Shown here piece after piece: positions 56,776 to 64,000 of a DNA stretch of 64,000 nt. Where the stretch lies: positions 276,338 through 340,337 of the forward strand of contig JAEIOD010000002.1 in the NCBI GenBank assembly GCA_016342415.1. The letters run 5' to 3'. Each line of letters opens with the position of its first letter. The stretch's first letter is position 1. The stretch is from Clostridiales bacterium. Its GTDB lineage: Bacteria; Bacillota; Clostridia; Peptostreptococcales; Acidaminobacteraceae. The translations under genes and the position numbers were made by a program. Below the pieces are notes generated by a model. The model had not been told where the DNA came from and made no database searches. It was given only the letters and a program-made list of their open reading frames with translations.

Positions 56776-57880
56776 CTATTCAACCTTTATCTTCTGCCTT
56801 AAATAAGCATTGATAAATCCATCTATATGTCCATCCATCACGCTGCCTATGTTACCAACTTCTTCGCCTGTTCTATGATCTTTTACCATATTGTATGGAT
56901 GGAAAACATAAGATCTAATCTGCGATCCCCAAGTTATTTGAGAATAATCTCCACTTAAATCTTCTATTTTATCTTTCTGTTCTTGCTCTTTCAATTCAAT
57001 GAGCTTTGCCATTAACATTTTCATTGCAGTATTCTTATTGTTAAGCTGTGATCTTTCACTTTGACAAGATACCACAACCCCAGTTGGAACATGTGTGATT
57101 CTTACTGCTGAATCGGTAGTATTGACATGCTGTCCACCAGCGCCGGAAGCTCTAAAGGTATCTAATTTTATGTCCACTGGATTGATATCAATTTCAATGG
57201 AATCATCCAGTTCCGGCATAACATCAACTGAAGCAAAAGATGTATGTCTTTTACCAGATGAATCAAAGGGAGACAATCTTACCAGACGATGTACACCTTT
57301 TTCCGATTTTAAGAAACCATAAGCATTTTCACCCGTAATAGATAGTGATACTGTTTTTACACCTGCTTCTGTATCTCTAATCAGATCTAATATCTTATAC
57401 CCATATTCTGCTTTATCACACCATTTACAATACATTCTAAATAGCATCTCTGCCCAATCTTGAGCATCTAAGCCACCAGAACCTGCATGAATAGTCAAAA
57501 TAGCATTCAAATGATCATAGTCACCAGAGAGAAGTGTTTCCAATCTTAACTCATCCGCTCTTGATAATATGCTTTCTACCAGTTTGCCGGCTTCTTTAAG
57601 ATAGGAAGGTTCCTCATCACTCATCTCTATCATCAAATCGGCTTCTTCGTGATCTGAAACCAAATCCTCGTATCGTTTGATTTTCTTCTTTAGATGTTTT
57701 GATTTTCTAAGAGTAATCTGCGCTTTTTCATTGTCATCCCAAAAATCGGTTTCCATCATTTTTGCATCGAGTTCTTTTACGGTTTGTTGCAGACTAGGGA
57801 TGTCAAAGTGACCTCCCTAAGTCCTCTAAAAGAGTCTCAATTTCTTTTAATTCTTGTATACATTTATCTTTTAATATCAT
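56776..57880 (-). CDS. prfB: Peptide chain release factor 2 (programmed +1 frameshift)
   Basis: RF2, which releases peptides at UAA and UGA. Translation starts at ATG 57880 (25 codons, through 57806), meets an in-frame TGA (57805-57803), and must slip +1 to continue from 57804 to 56776, giving 367 residues in total. The slip site reads AGGGAGGTCA-CTT-TGA-C: an internal Shine-Dalgarno three bases before CTT, then the weak stop, as in most prfB genes. The main frame has the catalytic GGQ in SGAGGQHVNTT, and an SPF tripeptide (LSPFDSSG), the stop-recognition motif of RF2. It starts 7 bp after secA and is followed 8 bp later by tex. The slip lets RF2 level control its own synthesis. Confidence 0.96.
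57801..57821 (-). promoter_or_regulatory. prfB programmed frameshift site
   Basis: On the minus strand an internal Shine-Dalgarno GGGAGG, a 3-base spacer, the slippery CTT, then TGA C. Joining frames here restores the normal RF2 N-terminus (L-DIPSLQQTVKELDAK). Confidence 0.95.
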
Positions 57881-57887
57881 CTCAACC

Positions 57888-60572
57888 CTACTCTTCTTCA
57901 GTTAATCCACAACACTTCTTATATTTTTTTCCACTGCCACAAGGACACGGTTCATTTCTACCAATTTTTTTAACTTTTCTAACGGTTTTAGATACAGGTG
58001 CGCCTTTACTGCTTTCACTTGTGATTCTGATTTTATTTTCACGTTTGGTTTTAGTTTCCAAGTTTACATTAAGAACATACTTCACCGTATCCATTTGAAT
58101 GGCTTTGATCATTTCATCGAACATATCAAAACCTTCCATTTGATATGCACGTACAGGATCTTCTTGTCCCACACCTCTTAGACTTACGCCTTGTTTCAAT
58201 TGATCCATCGCATCAATGTGATCCATCCATGCACGGTCAACAATCTTAAGCAAGATGAAACGTTCGAAGTCTCTCATTCTCTCTGATGTTACTTCTTTTT
58301 CTTTTGCTTCATATCTGTTAATTGCAATTTCATGAATATCGGCTTTTAATTGCTTTAATGTTAACTTTTCGATTTCTGGATAATTAAGAGCATCCATTGG
58401 TAAGAATACTTGATGTAAGTATTCTTTTAAACTGTTCATATCCCATTCTTCAGGATAATCATCACCAGAACAATACATACCGACTGCATCGTCTATAATT
58501 GTATTAAGCATATCCAGGATATGTTCTTTTACATCTTCTCCATGAAGCACTTTACCACGCTCTGCATAGATAATACTTCTCTGTTGATTCATAATATTAT
58601 CGTATTGAAGGACATGTTTTCTGATACCGAAGTTCTTCACTTCCACTTTCTTTTGTGCATTTTCTATGGCACGAGATAACATTTTTGCTTCAATAGGCGT
58701 TTCATCACTGATACCTAGTTTGTCAACAACACCCTTAGCTCTTTCACTTACGAACAGACGCATTAAATCGTCTTCAAACGAGATGAAGAATTGTGATGAT
58801 CCTTCGTCTCCTTGACGTCCAGCACGACCTCTCAACTGATTGTCAATACGTCTAGACTCATGTCTTTCAGTACCGATGATATGAAGACCACCAACTTCTT
58901 TAACACGAGCCGCTTCTTCATCGGTGACTAGCTTATGTGCTGCCAATAGTTCTTTATATTTTCCTCTACACTCTAAAATCAGTTCATCGTCATACTCCAA
59001 AGGACTCATAGCTTTATTGATAATTTCTTCTTCATAACCCATTTTAGCCAAATCTTTTTGAGTCATGTAGTCAGGGTTACCACCTAAAACAATATCCGTA
59101 CCACGACCAGCCATGTTTGTAGCAATCGTAACCGCACCATAACGACCTGCTTGAGCAACAATATCAGCTTCTCTTTCATGCTGCTTAGCATTTAAGACTT
59201 CATGTTTTACACCCGATCTCTTAAGTACCTTACTGATCATTTCTGAGGTTTCAATTGAAATGGTACCTACAAGTACAGGTTGTCCTTTGGCATGTTTTTC
59301 TTTGATATCTTCTACAATTGCAGCAAATTTACCATCAATAGACTTGAATATAACATCCGGTTTGTCTTTTCTTGCAATTGGTTTGTTTGTTGGAATAACC
59401 ACAACATCCATACCATAGATATGATGGAATTCATCTTCTTCGGTTTTAGCTGTACCTGTCATACCAGAAATCTTGTTGTACATTCTAAAATAGTTTTGAA
59501 GTGTAATCGTCGCAAGTGTTTGTGACTCTTTTTGTACCTCAATACGTTCTTTGGCTTCAATGGCTTGATGTAAACCATTTGAGTATCTTCTACCAAACAT
59601 CAAACGTCCTGTAAAGCTATCAACAATAACGACTTCACCGTCTTTACAGACATAATCCACATCTCTTTTCATCATATATCTTGCACGAAGCGCTTGATTC
59701 ACATGATGAGATTTTTCCATATGTTCCGGATCGCCTAAGTTTTCAATATTGAAGAAATTCTCAGCTTTAGGAATACCACCTTCATCCGTTAAGATAATAG
59801 TTCTGGCCTTTTCGTCCATTTCAAAATCCACATCTCTTTTTAAAGTTGAAACAAACATATCCGCTATAGAATACATTTCCGTAGATTTTGCACCTTCTCC
59901 AGAAATAATAAGTGGTGTTCTGGCTTCATCAATTAGAATACTGTCCACCTCATCGACGATACAGTAGTTTAATTTTCTTTGTGTTAAATTGGCATTTTCA
60001 ATCACCATATTATCTCTTAAGTAATCAAAACCAAATTCATTGTTTGTTCCGTAAGTGATATCAGCTTTATAAGCATTTTGACGATCTTTTCCTTTTACAC
60101 CGTGAATGACACATCCAACTGTAAGGCCTAAAAACTCATACAATTTACCCATCCACTCTTTATCACGATAAGCTAAGTAATCATTTACTGTGATAACATG
60201 AACACCATCACCTGAAAGTGCATTCAGATAAACAGGCAGTGTCGCCATCAGAGTCTTACCTTCACCAGTTTTCATCTCAGCGATACGCCCTTGATGCAAC
60301 ACAATACCACCTACAAGCTGAACGGGGTAATGTTTCATACCGAGTGTACGAACAGCTGCTTCTCTTACTGTCGCAAATGCTTCAGGTAATAGATCATCTA
60401 AAGTTTCACCGTGTTTAAGCCTTTCTTTAAATTCAATTGTTTTTGCTTTTAATTCTTCATCAGTCAGTTTTGTATAAGCATCATCATAAGTTTCTACTTG
60501 TTTAACGATTGACATGACTTTATTGACTTCTTTGTCATTGAATCGGTTGTTTAAATAATCTAAAATTCCCAT
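57888..60572 (-). CDS. secA: Protein translocase ATPase SecA
   Basis: An 894-residue SecA, the motor that drives unfolded proteins through SecYEG. It has Walker A in [15 protein letters not shown] (about 100), [14 protein letters not shown] for motif [14 protein letters not shown] and [15 protein letters not shown] in the second helicase domain, and the C-terminal zinc-binding tail [16 protein letters not shown] for SecB/ribosome contacts. AAAGGAG precedes the ATG. It heads the operon with prfB and tex. It would also export the giant surface protein at 0-5.7 kb. Confidence 0.98.
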   Translation of the reverse strand: MGILDYLNNRFNDKEVNKVMSIVKQVETYDDAYTKLTDEELKAKTIEFKERLKHGETLDDLLPEAFATVREAAVRTLGMKHYPVQLVGGIVLHQGRIAEMKTGEGKTLMATLPVYLNALSGDGVHVITVNDYLAYRDKEWMGKLYEFLGLTVGCVIHGVKGKDRQNAYKADITYGTNNEFGFDYLRDNMVIENANLTQRKLNYCIVDEVDSILIDEARTPLIISGEGAKSTEMYSIADMFVSTLKRDVDFEMDEKARTIILTDEGGIPKAENFFNIENLGDPEHMEKSHHVNQALRARYMMKRDVDYVCKDGEVVIVDSFTGRLMFGRRYSNGLHQAIEAKERIEVQKESQTLATITLQNYFRMYNKISGMTGTAKTEEDEFHHIYGMDVVVIPTNKPIARKDKPDVIFKSIDGKFAAIVEDIKEKHAKGQPVLVGTISIETSEMISKVLKRSGVKHEVLNAKQHEREADIVAQAGRYGAVTIATNMAGRGTDIVLGGNPDYMTQKDLAKMGYEEEIINKAMSPLEYDDELILECRGKYKELLAAHKLVTDEEAARVKEVGGLHIIGTERHESRRIDNQLRGRAGRQGDEGSSQFFISFEDDLMRLFVSERAKGVVDKLGISDETPIEAKMLSRAIENAQKKVEVKNFGIRKHVLQYDNIMNQQRSIIYAERGKVLHGEDVKEHILDMLNTIIDDAVGMYCSGDDYPEEWDMNSLKEYLHQVFLPMDALNYPEIEKLTLKQLKADIHEIAINRYEAKEKEVTSERMRDFERFILLKIVDRAWMDHIDAMDQLKQGVSLRGVGQEDPVRAYQMEGFDMFDEMIKAIQMDTVKYVLNVNLETKTKRENKIRITSESSKGAPVSKTVRKVKKIGRNEPCPCGSGKKYKKCCGLTEEE

Positions 60573-60633
60573 TTTTTTCTCCTTTATTTAAATAAGTCAT
60601 ATTGACTCACTTTATTTATTCTTTAACGTAAAA

Positions 60634-60657
60634 ATGCAATAGATAAATCTATTGCAT
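60634..60657 (-). terminator. Terminator of the DUF5317-like gene
   Basis: On the minus strand ATGCAATAGA-TTTA-TCTATTGCAT followed by TTTTA, directly past the stop codon. Confidence 0.8.
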
Positions 60658-60661
60658 ACTT

Positions 60662-61261
60662 TTATCTTCTTTTTATAGCTGAACCATATGAAAATTGAAC
60701 CATTTTACCACGACCCGAATAACTCGGTCTCATCATTTCTCCAACAATCATCCACAACAGACCGAAAGACATTAATATGTCGCCTATTGTTAGAATCTTA
60801 GGAAACGGATAAGGTTTTGGTACAATGATAAATTTAGTAAATATTTGCATAACGCCTGTTACTTCACTAGCGACGTAATTGATGATTGTGCCATCCGTTA
60901 CCCCTTCAATAAGTGACGTAATGCCTGCACTTTCTAAGCCTGACATCATCACGGGCATTTTAAAAGCATTAAATGCCATAATGGCGACATTGAACAAACC
61001 ACCAATTAAAACAAGCCATACACCTTTTTTGTCTAAATTTAATATCAACACAATCAAAAGAATCACCATACTAAAGAACATTAGAATGACAGATGTATTT
61101 GTGATATTATCAAAATTTCTTAAGAATATAGGACTCATTGATAAAAAGAGTGATAAAATAATCAAATACCATCCCCTTATATTCATGTCAATGATGTTCG
61201 CTAACCGACCACCTTTGAATCCTCCTATAAATAGTCCGAGTACTACAGCTTCTAAAAACAT
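60662..61261 (-). CDS. DUF5317-like membrane protein
   Basis: A 199-residue protein with about five hydrophobic segments: MFLEAVVLGLFIGGFKGG at the N-terminus, and others near 30-45, 55-75, 80-100 and 155-175. The G-x-x-x-G-G-R-L-A-N opening and overall layout resemble the DUF5317 family of clostridial membrane proteins, whose function is unknown. ATG 61261 follows TTGGAGGAAAC; an earlier in-frame start has no ribosome binding site. It lies upstream of secA on the same strand but is separated from it by a terminator, so it is probably an independent unit. Confidence 0.7.
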   Translation of the reverse strand: MFLEAVVLGLFIGGFKGGRLANIIDMNIRGWYLIILSLFLSMSPIFLRNFDNITNTSVILMFFSMVILLIVLILNLDKKGVWLVLIGGLFNVAIMAFNAFKMPVMMSGLESAGITSLIEGVTDGTIINYVASEVTGVMQIFTKFIIVPKPYPFPKILTIGDILMSFGLLWMIVGEMMRPSYSGRGKMVQFSYGSAIKRR

Positions 61262-61364
61262 AGTTTCCTCCAAGTTTTATTTATACACTACTTTATTATA
61301 AGACATAAGGTTAGTGCTTACAAGGTGTTCAGCTATTAACTTTTTATAAAGATTGCCCAGAACA

Positions 61365-61390
61365 CTCGTTACTTCAGTTGTGAAATGAAT
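61365..61390 (+). repeat. Degenerate second copy of an IS right-end-like sequence
   Basis: CTCGTTACTTCAGT (61365-61378) differs by one base from CTCGTGACTTCAGT in the IS right end at 62007-62020. The TnpB remnant lies between the two. Confidence 0.4.
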
Positions 61391-61424
61391 TAGCAAGGTT
61401 TAGTATATTCTATGTTGTATATGA

Positions 61425-61946
61425 TTTCATTCCAATGTAATAGTAAGCCGTGCTAGAATAGCCAAAGGTCAAAACATTCAACTATGTGATGCTAAAAACT
61501 ACCAGAAACAAAAATTAAAGGTTGCAAGATTACATGAAAAAGTAGCCAATCAACGCAGTGACTTTTTAAATAAGTTAAGTACAGAGATCATTAAAAACCA
61601 CGATATCATCTGTATCGAAGACTTAAGTGTTAAAGATGTGTTAAAGAATTCAGAACTCTCAAAGAACATATCAGATGTTTCTTGGTCGGAAATTGTCTCT
61701 AAATTAGAGTATAAAGCGAAATGGTATGGTAAAACGATCGTCAAAGTAGATCGTTTTTTTCCTTCAACTCAATTATGTTCCGACTGCCATCATAACGATG
61801 GAAAGAAATCACTATCTGTAAGAAAGTGGACTTGTTCATATTGTGGTGTACATCATGATAGAGATATTAATGCTAGTAAAAATATATTAGCTGAAGGACT
61901 ACGTCTTTTGAGCGAAACAACCGCAGGTACTGTGGGTATAGCCTAA
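61425..61946 (+). pseudogene. tnpB: TnpB (IS200/IS605-family OrfB) C-terminal remnant
   Basis: An open frame of 173 codons without its own start encodes the C-terminal half of TnpB: SRARIAKGQNIQL, VARLHEKVANQRSDFLNKL, the RuvC-II glutamate in IICIEDLSV, EYKAKWYGKTIVKVDRFFPS, a CxxC...CxxC zinc finger (CSDC then CSYCG), and the RuvC-III aspartate in DRDINASKNIL. The N-terminal half, including the first RuvC aspartate, is missing, so it cannot be an active RNA-guided nuclease. No tnpA is present. The right end of the element follows within 100 bp. Confidence 0.88.
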
Positions 61947-61999
61947 TAAATAACCGTATCCTCTATTTACTCTAACTATGTAAATAAGATAGGTGTTCT

Positions 62000-62034
62000 T
62001 AGGAATCTCGTGACTTCAGTCATGGGTCATTCAA
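62000..62034 (+). mobile_element. IS200/IS605-type right end with omega-RNA-like hairpin
   Basis: About 55 bp past the TnpB stop, CGTGAC-TTCA-GTCATG forms a small hairpin (62009-62024) followed by GGTCATTCAA. This is the layout of IS605-family right ends, where the end also forms the 3' part of the TnpB guide RNA. Confidence 0.6.
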
Positions 62035-62115
62035 AAAGATAGTGTGTCATCATCTTGTATATCATTGAAGTATCAGGTAAAATTTACATAATGATATCAA
62101 TAGAAGGAGAATTAT

Positions 62116-63171
62116 ATGTTTTTAAAAATCTTGAAAAAAATTGCACTCGTCGTATTAATTATTGTTGTTCTCATCGGTGGCTACTTTGCTTTTATGACCA
62201 TCACTGACTATCAGCCCGATGAAGTCATTGCACTGAAACAAGATACTGAAAGTGAACGTACAATAGATCCTAATGATTCCTTTAAGATTACAACCTTTAA
62301 TATCGGTTATGCAACGCTTGACGAGGATGCAGATTTCTTTATGGATGGTGGCACAAAGTCAAAGGCAGAAAGTGAAGATGTCGTTTATAAGAATCTAGAA
62401 GGTATCACTTCGTTTTATAATGAGACCAACAGCGACTTCTATTTGATGCAGGAAGTTGATATTAAGTCACTTCGATCTAAAAATATCAATCAGTATGAGT
62501 ATCTCAGCAACTTCTTAAATGGTTACGAGTCAACTTTTGCAATGAATTATAAAGTACCTTGGGTACCTGTACCGATTACAAATCCGATGGGATACGTCAA
62601 GAGTGGTGTTGTCAACTTCTCAAAGTATCAGTCCGAAACACTCAATCGATATCAATTTCCAGGTGAAGAAGCTTGGCCAAGACAATTGGCTCTTCTAGAC
62701 CGATGTTTTATTGAAGCAAGATATAAAATTACCGATGACAAGGATCTTGTTATTGTGAATCTTCATATGTCGGCTTATGATTCTGGCGGTTTTATGAGAG
62801 CACAACAAGTGGAGTATCTTCAGAATTTCTTAAAAGTAAATTACGACCAAGGTCATTATATAGTTGTTGGTGGTGATTACAATCACGAACTACCGGGTAC
62901 CAATGCTGACAATTTTAACACAGAACCTAAACCTAGCTGGTTAAAAGTTATGGATGCAACGTTCGCAGGCTTTAACTGGTACATTGACGAAAGCATTCCA
63001 ACCAACAGAGCCCTTGATAAAAGTTATGTCAAAGGGATTAGCTATGTGAGTAACATCGATGGTTTCCTTGTGAGCGATAATATAAAAGTGACTCAAACAA
63101 CCGTTCATGATCTCAATTTCAAAAATAGTGATCATAATCCAGTTACAATTGAGTTTGAACTCAATAATTAA
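62116..63171 (+). CDS. Membrane-anchored endonuclease/exonuclease/phosphatase-family protein
   Basis: A 351-residue protein with an N-terminal membrane anchor (about 8-30) and an extracytoplasmic EEP domain (about 55-350). Family motifs are TTFNIGYA at the start, the metal-binding glutamate in LMQEVD, NLHMSAYDSGG, GGDYNHELPG and the final SDHNPV. Members cleave phosphodiesters in DNA, sphingolipids or inositol phosphates; an exported position suggests an extracellular phosphodiesterase or phosphatase, substrate unknown. AAGGAG precedes the ATG. It follows the IS remnant and is transcribed alone, ending at a perfect palindromic hairpin. Confidence 0.88.
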   Translation: MFLKILKKIALVVLIIVVLIGGYFAFMTITDYQPDEVIALKQDTESERTIDPNDSFKITTFNIGYATLDEDADFFMDGGTKSKAESEDVVYKNLEGITSFYNETNSDFYLMQEVDIKSLRSKNINQYEYLSNFLNGYESTFAMNYKVPWVPVPITNPMGYVKSGVVNFSKYQSETLNRYQFPGEEAWPRQLALLDRCFIEARYKITDDKDLVIVNLHMSAYDSGGFMRAQQVEYLQNFLKVNYDQGHYIVVGGDYNHELPGTNADNFNTEPKPSWLKVMDATFAGFNWYIDESIPTNRALDKSYVKGISYVSNIDGFLVSDNIKVTQTTVHDLNFKNSDHNPVTIEFELNN

Positions 63172-63174
63172 AAT

Positions 63175-63200
63175 AAGCCCAGATGCATGCATCTGGGCTT
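63175..63200. terminator. Bidirectional hairpin between the EEP and Uma2 genes
   Basis: AAGCCCAGATGC and its complement form a perfect 26-bp palindrome between the convergent genes. T tails are weak on both sides. Confidence 0.65.
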
Positions 63201-63225
63201 AACATTTCCAAACTTTCCTATGGTT

Positions 63226-63921
63226 TTAAAACAGTTGTTCTACAGGAATCACCAAATCACAGAATATAAATGAAGTTGCTTGATTTGAGTGAAATTGATT
63301 CCTCTCTACCATTTCATGATTTTCAAAGTGATAGACTGTAATGGATGTTTTTTCTGAATCCACCAACCAATATTCTTTCACACCCGATAATCTATACAAG
63401 TCATATTTAAGAACTGTATTTCTTTTAATATCATTAGGTGATGCTATTTCAACAACTAAAAGAGGTGCTCCTGTACCACCAATTTCTTGCAACTTATCCT
63501 TATCACAAACTACAATTAAATCCGGTTGTACTACTGACTTCTCTTTTCCGACTGATAAAGTTATATCATATGGCACTACAATTAATTCATATGATTTATA
63601 GGTAAAATACTGATTAAAGTAAACCATTAATTGATCGATTATTCTTTGATGTGTTGTTGATGTTCCAGCCAACAAATGAATACAACCGTCTATCAGTTCA
63701 TATCTTTTTCCTATACAGTCAATTCTTACAAAGTCCTTATAAGTCATACGGTTGTCATATGCTAAAAGTGATTCATTCACAACATCTGAATCACTTGATG
63801 ATTTTAGATAACCTTTAATACTGTCATGTTCTATAATCTTGATTTCTATACCCATACCTAATTGGGTATATTTATAGAATTTAAAAAAATCTTTAGCAAG
63901 TTCTTCAACTGGAATCCTCAT
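63226..63921 (-). CDS. Uma2-family (DUF820) endonuclease-fold protein
   Basis: A 231-residue protein. After about 55 N-terminal residues of unknown role comes a Uma2 domain (MTYKDFVRIDCIGKRYELIDG onward) with the PD-(D/E)xK-like core: QPDLIVVCD, then LLVVEIASPND, and KYDLYRLSGVKEYWLVD. This fold is found in many cyanobacterial and clostridial proteins of unknown function, some linked to mobile DNA. AGAGG lies before the ATG. Actual nuclease activity is unproven. Its promoter region (63922-64000) holds a TGTCAA/TTGACA inverted repeat, of unclear meaning. Confidence 0.87.
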   Translation of the reverse strand: MRIPVEELAKDFFKFYKYTQLGMGIEIKIIEHDSIKGYLKSSSDSDVVNESLLAYDNRMTYKDFVRIDCIGKRYELIDGCIHLLAGTSTTHQRIIDQLMVYFNQYFTYKSYELIVVPYDITLSVGKEKSVVQPDLIVVCDKDKLQEIGGTGAPLLVVEIASPNDIKRNTVLKYDLYRLSGVKEYWLVDSEKTSITVYHFENHEMVERNQFHSNQATSFIFCDLVIPVEQLF

Positions 63922-64000
63922 AAAACCTCTTTATGTCAAGTACGTATTTGCAACACTTTGACATATCCTTTCTTAATATAATTAACTTCAAATCTTTATG

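Overview
The window is 64 kb of low-G+C chromosome (about one third G+C by eye) from what looks like an anaerobic member of the Bacillota, most likely a clostridial lineage. The case rests on a clostridial 2[4Fe-4S] ferredoxin, a thiolase, the redox repressor Rex, PucR-type regulators, Gram-positive ribosome binding sites, TTGACA/TATAAT promoters, many T-tailed hairpin terminators, and synteny (tsaE-tsaB-rimI, tsaD, ABC-F, rex, groESL) like that around ydiB-rex-groESL in Bacillus subtilis. TGA is a stop codon here, so this is not a mycoplasma code. Most genes lie on the minus strand. Genus is not assigned.

Layout. 1-6.5 kb: the N-terminal 1912 residues of a giant secreted repeat protein (its C-terminus is outside the window), preceded by a MerR-type regulator whose promoter has the 19-bp spacer and central dyad typical of MerR targets. 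7-10 kb: guaB-guaA. 10.4-14.3 kb: an asymmetric heterodimeric ABC exporter (YheI/YheH, BmrCD type). 14.3-15.0 kb: thiT under a TPP riboswitch with an overlapping terminator. 15-17 kb: groES-groEL without a CIRCE element. 17-19.5 kb: an EAL-HDOD protein and a decayed HD-GYP gene. 19.5-25 kb: a PucR regulator, cobT, gdhA with a long structured leader, and a P-loop/Asp23 protein. 25-31.4 kb: ferredoxin, thlA-marR, rex, ABC-F plus an acyl carrier protein, a DnaA-box cluster, and tsaD. 31.4-36.8 kb: a decayed ORF and the tightly packed run tsaE-tsaB-rimI-macA-macB-permease. 36.9-44.4 kb: four large signalling proteins on one strand (PAS-EAL-PAS-kinase, REC-HDOD, REC-unknown, REC-kinase). 44.7-50.8 kb: an amidohydrolase, an MFS transporter, a PocR-PAS-GGDEF-EAL protein, and an EamA transporter. 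51-53.8 kb: a second PucR regulator and an arsR-permease-thioredoxin operon. 53.8-61.3 kb: a decayed AAA ATPase, then secA-prfB-tex with the prfB programmed frameshift, and a DUF5317-like membrane protein. 61.3-64 kb: a TnpB remnant with its IS right end, an anchored endonuclease/phosphatase-family protein, and a Uma2-type nuclease-fold protein.

Themes. Cyclic-di-GMP and phosphorelay signalling is dense: two proteins with apparently complete EAL domains, one of them with an intact GGDEF motif; one degenerate EAL-HDOD protein; one dead HD-GYP gene; and a REC/HDOD/kinase locus with no DNA-binding output. RNA- and DNA-level control is also readable: TPP riboswitch, gdhA leader, prfB frameshift, MerR operator, ArsR dyad and DnaA boxes. 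The best candidates for something undescribed are the 36.9-44.4 kb signalling locus, the MerR-controlled giant surface protein, and the gdhA leader RNA. No tRNA, rRNA or CRISPR array was seen.
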